Part shown: positions 57,501 through 64,000 of the stretch, one piece after another
Numbering within the stretch: the stretch's first letter is position 1
Layout: each line of letters opens with the position of its first letter
Source of the DNA: an uncultured Chitinophagaceae bacterium
GTDB taxonomy: Bacteria; Bacteroidota; Bacteroidia; Chitinophagales; Chitinophagaceae
Direction of reading: 5' to 3'
DNA length: 64,000 nt
NCBI GenBank assembly: GCA_937958995.1
Contig: CALGAP010000011.1
Coordinates: forward strand, 421,277-485,276
The notes under the pieces: generated by a model
Databases searched by the model: none
What the model saw: only the letters and a program-made list of their open reading frames with translations
What the model was told of the DNA's origin: nothing
Translations under genes and position numbers: made by a program

Positions 57501-59587
57501 TGCTTCGCAAGTGTAAACTTCTCCGAAAGCGTCTCGTTTGTCACCAGGCGCTGCGGGTTGTAGGTAAAGAAGTTACCGGCATTACAACCATTTACAAAAA
57601 AGATCGGGTATTTGCCGGGGTTATTATAGTTCTGCGGGTTGTCGATATTAAACTCAAGCGTGGTCGACGATGAGTGACCGAAATACGTAAGGAAAGTAAT
57701 ACCTTCTTCAAACAAAGCTTCCAGTCTGCCTGAGGAAACCTGTTCGGCAGGGTTGGTTGATGTCTTGCAGAAATTCGTTACCCTGGCGCCAAACACCGTA
57801 TCTTCTATTGTCTGGCGATATACGTCCATATAATGACACAATACAGTGCCGAGATAAGGGTCGCTGGAACCGGTAACATGCACCACGTTCTTCATCCACG
57901 CGCGGTCGGCAAGCGTATTCTGCGCAGTACGCTGCGCCTGCTCATACTCTTTCACTTTCTCAAGATAGTCTTCCAGCTCCCGGCCATTGATCACCGACAA
58001 ACGCCCGATAGGAATTGCGGCAATGGGATTGGTAATATCATCTGCTGCCAGCATATTATCTGAGCCCGGGTAACCAAAGGTGGGCACCAGGTTCAGTCTT
58101 TCCACATCGGGCTGTGCCTGGTTGCGTTTGTACTCCAGGTAGGTCATGCCCTTACCCAGCATAAACGCGTACTTTGGCGGCATGGAAAAATATGTTCGCG
58201 CATATTTCAGAAAATTCCTGATGGCAATGGGATGCTTCTTGATACCAAAACCAAACTGGTCTATCAGTTCTTCCACGTCGGCTACCAGCACGGTATAACC
58301 GCCGCCCTGCGGCGACTGGCGATAGTTTTTATACTCCAGCACCGGGTTATTTCCATTGGTACCGTTGTATAATAAAGGATGCGTAACAATAATGTAGTTA
58401 CCCTGGTTGGCCACCTGGTCGTAGCGGATAAATACGCGTGTGGTAAATGATGTAACGTTGTTGATATTATTAGCCGCAGTACTTGCCAGCACCAGTTTCC
58501 TGTCTTGCGCAGAAGGAGGCAATGCAAAACGCACTCTGCCCGCCACTGATATGTCACCCACGTAGCGCTCATTATTGGCCATATCGTACAGCACCGGGGG
58601 AACGCCGCCTGTGTTGAATGATGTGATTTCGAGATAGTGCCCCTGCGGTTTGGCCGGCAGTGTAAACTCGAAATTGGTTTGGTTATTAAAATTAAAATTG
58701 CGCGGGTAAGTCAGTTCAAAATAAGAAACCACCATGCGGTCATTGCTTACCAGCGAGGTGTTTACAAAGTCAACGGGTACCGTGCTGTTGGTCAGCAGTG
58801 CAGTGGGTACCGTAGCCGATGCGTGCACATCATTGAAGTAGTCCATAATGTGGTCGGCTATATCAACGCCTGCCACTCTCACTTTCATGCTGCGCGGGTT
58901 CAGCGCATTACCAACGGCGCCATACCTGATGGTGGCATCGGGCCCGGCCACATTGGCCTGCAGGTTGGCGAGGTTGGTGGTAAATTCTTTTGCAGGGGTG
59001 ATATCACCCGAAGAGTTAAATTCACCTTTATCGTAAGAGGAAGAATACACATACTCACCTACCACGGCCGCAAAACCCATATTCACCTTGCTCTTGAAAT
59101 AGTTGCCCAGTTTGTACATAAACCAGGGTTCGGCGGGCAGACTATTGCCGGCCACATTATTCACGACCTCTACATACCGGGGACCGGCCTGGTTGGTATT
59201 TACGCTCAGGAAGTAGGAGGAAGTATCGGTAATTAAACTGGGAACATCTGTATGCTGAAAAGCAGCTTCGCGGTACAGGGGCTTATCGGGTTTGCCATCA
59301 TTCAGTTCGCCCCAGAATTCAATATAACCGTTGGCAGGCAGTGGCCCGCTGGGAACCGAAGTATAGATCGGTATACGTCTTCCATTGTGCCAGAGTTCAA
59401 AGAATTCAACCTGTGTACCTCCAATGCCAAGATTATCCAAAGCAGCTTTGTTGATGCGGTAAATACCTGCCTTACCTATCTTGAACTTGTAATAGGTCTG
59501 ATTAAAATTAATCCACTCGTTGTTGTATTGCTGAGCGGCCACTGTGTAACCTGCAACCAGCAGCAACAGTGTAAAAATCTTCCTCAT
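54527..59587 (-). CDS. PorU-like C25 (gingipain-type) cysteine peptidase, long form
   Basis: A 1686-residue exported protein (signal KIFTLLLLVAGYTVAAQQ). A C25 peptidase domain (about 450-800) carries the catalytic pair His638 in LTYFGHSSST and Cys668 in FFVNGCNAGNF. A CARDB-like domain follows (about 820-920, ITPTVVSLADGSFSVKARVN), then further Ig-like regions and a C-terminal FlgD-like domain (NYPNPFSTSTAFVFTI to LANGVYLYRVVT). PorU is the sortase that cleaves T9SS C-terminal signals. This protein is much longer than the classical ~1100-1300-residue PorU and fits the PorU2-type variant. It lies 37 nt after a PorV/PorQ-like gene. Confidence 0.88.
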   Translation of the reverse strand: MRKIFTLLLLVAGYTVAAQQYNNEWINFNQTYYKFKIGKAGIYRINKAALDNLGIGGTQVEFFELWHNGRRIPIYTSVPSGPLPANGYIEFWGELNDGKPDKPLYREAAFQHTDVPSLITDTSSYFLSVNTNQAGPRYVEVVNNVAGNSLPAEPWFMYKLGNYFKSKVNMGFAAVVGEYVYSSSYDKGEFNSSGDITPAKEFTTNLANLQANVAGPDATIRYGAVGNALNPRSMKVRVAGVDIADHIMDYFNDVHASATVPTALLTNSTVPVDFVNTSLVSNDRMVVSYFELTYPRNFNFNNQTNFEFTLPAKPQGHYLEITSFNTGGVPPVLYDMANNERYVGDISVAGRVRFALPPSAQDRKLVLASTAANNINNVTSFTTRVFIRYDQVANQGNYIIVTHPLLYNGTNGNNPVLEYKNYRQSPQGGGYTVLVADVEELIDQFGFGIKKHPIAIRNFLKYARTYFSMPPKYAFMLGKGMTYLEYKRNQAQPDVERLNLVPTFGYPGSDNMLAADDITNPIAAIPIGRLSVINGRELEDYLEKVKEYEQAQRTAQNTLADRAWMKNVVHVTGSSDPYLGTVLCHYMDVYRQTIEDTVFGARVTNFCKTSTNPAEQVSSGRLEALFEEGITFLTYFGHSSSTTLEFNIDNPQNYNNPGKYPIFFVNGCNAGNFFTYNPQRLVTNETLSEKFTLAKQRGTIAFVASTHYGIVNYLNLYLTNLYNSIAITDYGKSLGEIQRSAMQKMVNAVGPFDFYARSHAEEITLHGDPALVINGQPKPDYVVEESSIRITPTVVSLADGSFSVKARVNNIGRTDSDSVLVNVQHQLPDGTIDTLYYGKFNYIRFADSITINVNIDPLRHKGLNKIIVTADPNGEIDEVDETNNTNVREFYIFEDEARPVYPYNMAIVKNPNQKLYASTANPLGAQATYVMEIDTTEQFNSSMKVTKTVTSTGGVLEFDPGITYKDSTVYYWRTAPQTANGEPVWVKSSFTYIAGQEGFNQSHHYQHQESTTDRMFYDSTARDWKFKKALNNLFVSNGVYPYAATTDAELAVSVNGNNALIRSACVGNSLIFNVFDSVTFKPWKNVDENGNNLYLYGSGSANCAKTRNYNFEFSYMTPASRKLMMDFMDLIPDNSYVVVRSVDAQVPNSFATTWMGDTALYGTNNSLYHKLLAAGFTEIDSINQRRAWILIYQKNNGNFVPKYAFGETMYHRALVGADCPTPDTIGFITSPKFGPAKAWKTVQWTGTSTEDPPTDNVSVEVIGVDENGFEYPLQVLDYATQEADISHIDAAQFPYVRLRMRNADSLTLTPFQLKYWRILYDPVPEGAIAANLYFTSKDSLEVGENLNFGVAFKNVSSTSFDSIYVKVNVIDRNNLVHEISTNKLKPIAPGEVDTVKLSIPTTNFAGENTLFIDVNANDDQPEQYHFNNFLYKNFYARLDKTNPLLDVTFDGVHILNRDIVSARPHIQIKLKDDAKYLLLNDTALSLVQVKFPDGSIRTYNYDGDTLRFTPATSGDNNTATIDFNPSFLNSSGKPEGDEYELIVRGKDRSNNRAGDVEYRVQFRVISKPMISNLLNYPNPFSTSTAFVFTITGSEIPQNIKIQILTVTGKIVREITKDELGPLRVGRNITEFKWDGTDQYGQKLANGVYLYRVVTTLNGKPMDKYHAQGDDTDKFFVNGYGKMYLMR

Positions 59588-59624
59588 AAAAATAATTGTT
59601 TCAAATTCTCAAAAGGGTAGCAGG

Positions 59625-60737
59625 TTATTGATTACCGGACTTCTTTTTCAGATCAACTTTTAGTGAAAAAACATGTGTATATAATGGATTGGATTGATTG
59701 GCCAGGTTGGTAAACGCATAATCAATCTGCACATTCGACACTTTAAATCCAGCGCCTACACCAGGCTGATAGATCCATACTTTTTTCTGGTTGGTGATAT
59801 CGTCGTCGTCGAGTGCGCGCTGCAGGTTGTTGATGCCCAAACGCACAAAGAACACATCGCGCCAGCTGGCTTCCAGGCCCAGTTTGGGATCCACACTCGC
59901 CACATCGGTAGCGATTACCGTATTGCGGCGGCCATCAAACGTGACGTCGAGGTTGGCCTCGGCAAGCAGGTTCATGTTTTTGCTGAGTTTGAAAATATAT
60001 GCGCCGCCCAGTATCAGTTTGGGGGCGGTGAGCTCGGTTGACTTTACCGGGATTTCGTTGTCGGTAACATAAAACACCTCCCGCATTTTTTCATTCAGGC
60101 TGAACGACCACGCGTTGAAGGTGGTGGTCACATCGCGGGCCATAATGCCGATCTTCCAGCGCTTGTCAACGATCTGCACCCCTGCATCGAAACCAAAGCC
60201 CCATGCAGAAGCAAAATCACCGGCTTTGCGGTGAATAATCTTGGCGTTGATACCGGCATTGATCTTTTTATCTTTTTTCAGCGTGAGCTGCCTGGCCAGC
60301 GACACCAGGAAGGCATAGTCGGCTGAAGAGAATGTCTGGATATTGCTGAAGTTGATAGTGCCGTCGGCTTCCACCAGGAAGATAGTGTTGGGAATATCAT
60401 CCACCGCAAAACGCAGGAGAGAAAGACCCAGCACGCTCTTGTTGTTTTTGAGCGGAAACACCAGGCTGGCGTAGTCATATTTTCCAATGCCCGCAAAATA
60501 CTCAGCGTGCATCAGGTTCAGTTGCGGGTTGTCTTTGATGTTGACCAGTCCTGCCGGATTCCAGTAACCCGATGTACCGTCATTTACCGAAGCAATCTGC
60601 GCGCTGCCCATAGCAAGACCCCGGGCGCCCGCACCAATGTTCAGGAACTCGTTAGAATATTTTCGAAACTGGGCTATAGCTGCTTCCTGTGCCAGTACGA
60701 TCACCAATAGGGTTACGAGGATATGGGGTCGTTTCAT
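59625..60737 (-). CDS. PorV/PorQ-family outer membrane protein
   Basis: A protein of about 370 residues with a signal peptide (VTLLVIVLAQEAAIAQ) and a FadL-like beta barrel. The conserved start is FLNIGAGARGLAMGSAQIASVNDGTSGYWNPAGL, and the aromatic end is VQIDYAFTNLANQSNPLYTHVFSLKVD. PorV carries T9SS cargo from the translocon to the PorU sortase. It precedes the PorU-like gene in one transcription unit. ATG 60737 is chosen over the frame start at 60767. Whether it is the main PorV or a paralogue cannot be told from this window. Confidence 0.88.
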   Translation of the reverse strand: MKRPHILVTLLVIVLAQEAAIAQFRKYSNEFLNIGAGARGLAMGSAQIASVNDGTSGYWNPAGLVNIKDNPQLNLMHAEYFAGIGKYDYASLVFPLKNNKSVLGLSLLRFAVDDIPNTIFLVEADGTINFSNIQTFSSADYAFLVSLARQLTLKKDKKINAGINAKIIHRKAGDFASAWGFGFDAGVQIVDKRWKIGIMARDVTTTFNAWSFSLNEKMREVFYVTDNEIPVKSTELTAPKLILGGAYIFKLSKNMNLLAEANLDVTFDGRRNTVIATDVASVDPKLGLEASWRDVFFVRLGINNLQRALDDDDITNQKKVWIYQPGVGAGFKVSNVQIDYAFTNLANQSNPLYTHVFSLKVDLKKKSGNQ

Positions 60738-61062
60738 TGATCCAATTTTCGAAATAAGCAATTTCATTACATGATTTTCTACAGGACATTGGGGCCTTAC
60801 GTTACAAATCGCAAATATTTCATCTGAAAATGAGCGGTTTCGGCCTTTGGGAACTGACTAATAAAAACGAATTTATAATTATAATATTGCATACATCCCG
60901 CAAAGTTCCGCTTTCCTTACTTTTGCGTAATTCGTTGATTTCCTATGAAATTGTCCGGAATGGCCTTATTCCGGATACGGCGCACAAAATAAAAAGGTTT
61001 GCGTGAGGCTTCAAGATTTCGACGAACGAAAATTACAGGTATTTACTGTCAACAAATTATAT
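60738..61062. other. divergent intergenic region, porV-like / tyrS
   Basis: This 325-nt gap contains no supported gene. It has a tyrS -7 element at 60918-60925 and an A/T-rich stretch (60855-60900). A near-match AATATTTG for the porV-like gene lies near 60812-60819 on the minus strand. Confidence 0.6.
60918..60925 (+). promoter_or_regulatory. -7 element TACTTTTG upstream of tyrS
   Basis: An exact TAnnTTTG octamer. No TTG lies at the -33 position. The predicted start is near 60932, about 130 nt before the preferred tyrS ATG (61063). No T-box is seen. Confidence 0.5.
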
Positions 61063-62343
61063 ATGGATTTATTACAAGAGTTACGATGGAGGGGTATGCT
61101 GCACGACATTAAACCCGGCACCGAAGAACAGTTTAAAAAGGAAATGACCACTGCCTATATCGGGTTCGACCCTACCGCCGACAGCCTGCATATCGGCAGC
61201 CTGGTACCCATACTGTTGCTGGTGCACCTCCAAAAGGCAGGACATAAGCCGATTGCCCTGGTGGGTGGCGCCACCGGCATGATCGGCGACCCCTCTATGA
61301 AAAGCGAGGAAAGAAACCTGTTGAGCGAAGAACAACTGCAGGTAAACCTGGAAGGCATCAAGAAACAACTGAGCCGCTTCCTCGACTTCGACCCCGCCAA
61401 ACCCAACGCGGCGGAAATGGTTAACAACTACGACTGGTTTAAGAATATCACCTTCATTCAGTTCCTGCGCGATGTAGGCAAATACATCACCGTGAACTAC
61501 ATGATGGCAAAAGACAGTGTAAAAAAACGCATTGAAGGCGAGACCGGTATCAGCTACACCGAATTTGCCTACCAGCTGATGCAGGGCTATGATTTCTACT
61601 GGCTTTACAAAAACAAGAACTGCAAAGTGCAGATGGGTGGCAGCGATCAGTGGGGAAATATCATTACCGGCGCCGACCTCATCCGCCGCAAAGACGGCGG
61701 CGAAGCCTATGCCTTCACCTGCCCGCTGATCACCAAGGCCGATGGTACCAAATTCGGTAAAACGGAAAAGGGAAATGTATGGCTCGATCCCAATAAGACA
61801 TCGCCATACGAATTTTACCAGTTCTGGCTCAACGCCACCGATGTAGATGCGGAAAAATGGATCAGGATATTTACCTTCTTACCCGAAGCAGAAATCAACG
61901 ATCTGCTGGCGCGCCACCGCGCCAAACCGGAAGCCCGGGAACTGCAGAAGAAGCTCGCCGCCGAGGTAACCACATTTGTTCACGGTGAGGAAGAATACCG
62001 CAAAGCCATCGAGACAACGGAAAAACTTTTCGCCAACCAAAACGCTCCCGCCGAGTCGTTGAGCATTGAAGACCTCGAAAACATGCAGGGCGTTGTGAAG
62101 TTCAACTACGAAGCGCAAAAAGTAAAATCCGGCATAGACGTCATCAGCTTTCTCGCCGAATCGGGCATCTTCCCCAGCAAGGGCGAAGCCCGTAAAATGA
62201 TCCAGAACGGCGGCGTCAGCATCAACCGCCAAAAGGTTAGCGACGTAGCCATGACCATTTCAGAAGAGCTGCTATTGCATAAGAAATACCTGCTGGTGCA
62301 GAAAGGGAAGAAGCACTACTACCTTGTTGAAACAAGGGAGTGA
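61063..62343 (+). CDS. tyrS: tyrosyl-tRNA synthetase
   Basis: A 426-residue class I synthetase that charges tRNA-Tyr (one such tRNA lies at 45042-45124). It starts MDLLQELRWRGMLHDIKPGT. The HIGH-type motif is HIGS at 43-46, the tyrosine-binding region is QLMQGYDFYWLYKN with QMGGSDQWGNI, and the KMSKS-type loop is KFGKT at 230-234. A C-terminal S4 domain (SKGEARKMIQNGGVSINRQKV) follows. ATG 61063 is chosen over a GTG at 61003 because homologues begin here. It ends 2 nt before a 38-bp inverted repeat. Confidence 0.96.
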   Translation: MDLLQELRWRGMLHDIKPGTEEQFKKEMTTAYIGFDPTADSLHIGSLVPILLLVHLQKAGHKPIALVGGATGMIGDPSMKSEERNLLSEEQLQVNLEGIKKQLSRFLDFDPAKPNAAEMVNNYDWFKNITFIQFLRDVGKYITVNYMMAKDSVKKRIEGETGISYTEFAYQLMQGYDFYWLYKNKNCKVQMGGSDQWGNIITGADLIRRKDGGEAYAFTCPLITKADGTKFGKTEKGNVWLDPNKTSPYEFYQFWLNATDVDAEKWIRIFTFLPEAEINDLLARHRAKPEARELQKKLAAEVTTFVHGEEEYRKAIETTEKLFANQNAPAESLSIEDLENMQGVVKFNYEAQKVKSGIDVISFLAESGIFPSKGEARKMIQNGGVSINRQKVSDVAMTISEELLLHKKYLLVQKGKKHYYLVETRE

Positions 62344-62345
62344 AT

Positions 62346-62456
62346 ATAGAATTTGAATTTGAACAAGGAATTTGAATGTGAATGAGCGGATGCGTGCCGA
62401 ATATGGTTGCAATCAAATATTCACATTCAAATTCCTTGTTCAAATTCAAATTCTAT
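62346..62456. repeat. perfect 38-bp inverted repeat between convergent genes
   Basis: Arms at 62346-62383 and 62419-62456 are perfect reverse complements over 38 bp with a 35-nt loop. The arms are built from TTTGAA words (ATTTGAATTTGAACAAGG). The left arm begins 3 nt after the tyrS stop, and the right arm overlaps the stop of the aminotransferase. A bidirectional transcription end is the simplest role. Confidence 0.8.
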
Positions 62457-63748
62457 TTATTCGCAAACTCCCTAATCCCTTTCACCAGCACGTCCAGCTC
62501 CTTCGTGGTAGTATAAACGTTGGGGGTTATGCGCAGGCCGTGGATGTTTTCCCAGTTGATGGAGACGCAGTGTATATTGTATCGTTCGAAGAGGAATGAT
62601 TCGAAATCGGTGAGTTTTTTCCCTTCCATGTTCACGAGGCCGATGGCGCAGCCGAAGCCGGGCTTCAGAGAGGTGCCCAGCTGCACGCCAGGGACGTCTT
62701 TTACTTTTTCCATCCAGTAATTTTTGAGATATAAGAGGCGCTCTTCTTTGCGTTTGCCGCCGATCATGTCGTAGAAGTCGATGGCCTTGTGAATGGCTTG
62801 TTCAATATAGAAGGGGCGCGTGCCGAGATGTTCGAATTTGCGGATATCGTCTTTGTAGGGATCGTCGCTGGCAAACAGCGGGTAGAGGTTTTTTATTTTT
62901 TCTTTTTTCACATACAAAAAACCCGTGCCGATGGAAGCGCTGAGCCATTTGTGCAGGCTGGTGCCGAAATAATCGGCGCCGAGTTCAGGTACGGTGAATG
63001 TGAAATGCGCAAAGCTGTGCGCGCCGTCTACCACTGTTTCAATACCGCGGGCATGCGCTGCGTCGGCTATCTTTTTTACGGGTAAAATTTGTCCGTTCCA
63101 GTTGATGATATGCGTTAGGTGAACGATTTTGGTCTTTGCAGTAAAAGCTTTGATATAGCTCTCGGCCAGGTAATTGACATCTTCCGATGGCAATTTCAGA
63201 TCCACCCACACCAGTTTGATTCCATCGCGGCGTTCGCGTTGTTTCCAGGCATTGATCATGTTGGGATAGTCCTGCTTGCTGAGCACCACTTCGTCGCCGG
63301 CCTTTAAGGTCAGACCGAATATGATGGTTTCCAGTGCTTCGGAAGCATTGCGTTGTATGGCAATTTCTGCCGGCGAGCAGCCAGCCATAGCGGCCAGGCG
63401 CTCGCGCAGCGGTTCGCGGCCCTTATCAAGAATGCGCCACATAAAATAGCTGGGCGCCTCGTTGCTGTAATCATAATAGCGTTTCATGGCATCCTGCACA
63501 ATTTTGGGTGCCGGCGCCACGCCGCCATTGTTGAGGTTGATGATGGTGGGCGAAACGGTATATGATTGCTGCACATAGTGCCAGAACTCTTCATCGGTGG
63601 CCAGTTCACCAGGCGTTAAATCGGCAGCCTGTTCCAATGCCTTGTTGAGGTTGCGGCTCCAGGCCGGTTGGGTGAGTGAAGAAAAAATGCCGGCCGCAGA
63701 TAGGGCGCCGATCTTATTCACAAAAGAGCGGCGATTGAAAGCAGTCAT
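62453..63748 (-). CDS. class V aminotransferase (isopenicillin-N-epimerase-like), exported
   Basis: A 431-residue PLP enzyme. The N-terminus NRRSFVNKIGALSAAGIFSS is a twin-arginine signal, so it acts outside the cytoplasm after folding with PLP. The fold-type-I core shows FIINLNNGGVAPAP-like substrate residues (TIINLNNGGV), NASEALETIIFGL, VDGAHSFAHF with the PLP Asp, and TSLHKWLSAS with Schiff-base Lys267. It resembles isopenicillin-N epimerase and cysteine desulfurase-like proteins. The substrate is unknown. It is convergent to tyrS across the 38-bp inverted repeat. Confidence 0.92.
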   Translation of the reverse strand: MTAFNRRSFVNKIGALSAAGIFSSLTQPAWSRNLNKALEQAADLTPGELATDEEFWHYVQQSYTVSPTIINLNNGGVAPAPKIVQDAMKRYYDYSNEAPSYFMWRILDKGREPLRERLAAMAGCSPAEIAIQRNASEALETIIFGLTLKAGDEVVLSKQDYPNMINAWKQRERRDGIKLVWVDLKLPSEDVNYLAESYIKAFTAKTKIVHLTHIINWNGQILPVKKIADAAHARGIETVVDGAHSFAHFTFTVPELGADYFGTSLHKWLSASIGTGFLYVKKEKIKNLYPLFASDDPYKDDIRKFEHLGTRPFYIEQAIHKAIDFYDMIGGKRKEERLLYLKNYWMEKVKDVPGVQLGTSLKPGFGCAIGLVNMEGKKLTDFESFLFERYNIHCVSINWENIHGLRITPNVYTTTKELDVLVKGIREFANK

Positions 63749-63880
63749 GTAGTTTGAATTTTATCACGCTAAATGTACCGAAACTTTTCCTGCGCAAATC
63801 ATTAATCAGCCTCCACTCGAAACCCGAAACGCCAAAACCGCATCCCGCAACGCAAACCCCACCACAGTCCCTGAATTTCA

Positions 63881-63912
63881 TTTGGGAAAAATTGTGGCAA
63901 ACCTTAGCTTTG
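63881..63912 (+). promoter_or_regulatory. promoter of tRNA-Gln
   Basis: TTTG at 63881-63884, a 20-nt spacer and TAGCTTTG at 63905-63912 exactly match the Bacteroidota consensus. The predicted start is about 10 nt before the tRNA 5' end. Confidence 0.75.
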
Positions 63913-63928
63913 CACTCCCTTTACGGAT

Positions 63929-63999
63929 TGCCCGATAGTATAATGGTAGTACGACAGATTTTGGTTCTGTTTGTCTTGGTTCGAATCCAGGTCGGGCAA
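63929..63999 (+). tRNA. tRNA-Gln (TTG)
   Basis: 71 nt; acceptor TGCCCGA/TCGGGCA, anticodon stem-loop CAGAT-TTTGGTT-CTG with anticodon TTG, T arm TGGTTCGAATCCA. It ends one base before the window edge, so CCA encoding cannot be judged beyond the C at 64000. Confidence 0.95.
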
Positions 64000-64000
64000 C

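Noticed and set aside
62346..62456. Insertion-sequence or MITE remnant
   Set aside because: There are no target duplications or transposase traces, and the arms consist of simple TTTGAA words at the ends of two intact genes, which fits a termination structure better.

Overview
The window comes from a member of the Bacteroidota, most likely family Chitinophagaceae. The evidence is a SusC/SusD pair, a PorU-like C25 peptidase with a PorV/PorQ-family partner (type IX secretion), the order rpsU-xerC-hpf-tRNAs-tuf-tRNA(Trp)-secE-nusG, and many promoters of the Bacteroidota form TTTG-N19/20-TAnnTTTG. There is no rRNA, CRISPR array, insertion sequence or prophage. Six tRNA genes are present: Trp, Thr(GGT), Gly, Tyr, Thr(TGT) and Gln.

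Layout. Positions 1-10 kb hold accessory redox, detoxification and regulatory genes: an SDR fragment, AraC regulator, two NmrA-like proteins, a RibD-C reductase, a response regulator with a PAS kinase, an aldo/keto reductase beside a Crp/Fnr regulator and a CRP-type site, a peroxiredoxin/DsbA-like pair and an alpha/beta hydrolase. At 10.4-14.2 kb a sigma-54 response regulator is followed by a TPR sensor kinase. At 14.2-16.2 kb there is an ArsR-SRPBCC-YdeI-DUF4256 cassette with a doubled operator. At 16.3-23.5 kb are accA, dapA, rnz, a fructosamine kinase/heptose kinase pair, a permease and an OmpH-like chaperone. At 23.7-43.3 kb lie rpoC, rpoB, rplL, rplJ, rplA, rplK, nusG and secE, interrupted twice: a lacI-susC-susD locus sits between rplL and rpoB, and a histone-H1-like gene on the other strand sits between nusG and rplK. 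At 43.3-47.3 kb are tRNA-Trp, tuf, four more tRNAs, hpf, xerC and rpsU. At 47.4-54.3 kb ribE and a Gfo/Idh/MocA gene face a carbamoyltransferase/DUF5989/SxtJ/GT-C-like/radical SAM cluster. At 54.5-60.7 kb are the PorV-like and PorU-like genes, then tyrS, a class V aminotransferase and tRNA-Gln.

The strongest unusual signal is the leader of dapA (17406-17586). It has a good promoter, a very short reading frame containing IKKHTKRIKKH, a possible antiterminator pairing and a strong terminator ending about 20 nt before the dapA ATG. Together these look like a lysine-codon transcription attenuator. The second is the split ribosomal-protein/RNA-polymerase operon, where a terminator after rplL and a separate strong promoter before rpoB flank the inserted polysaccharide-utilisation-type locus. 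Several operator-like palindromes sit at sites that fit the neighbouring regulator genes.
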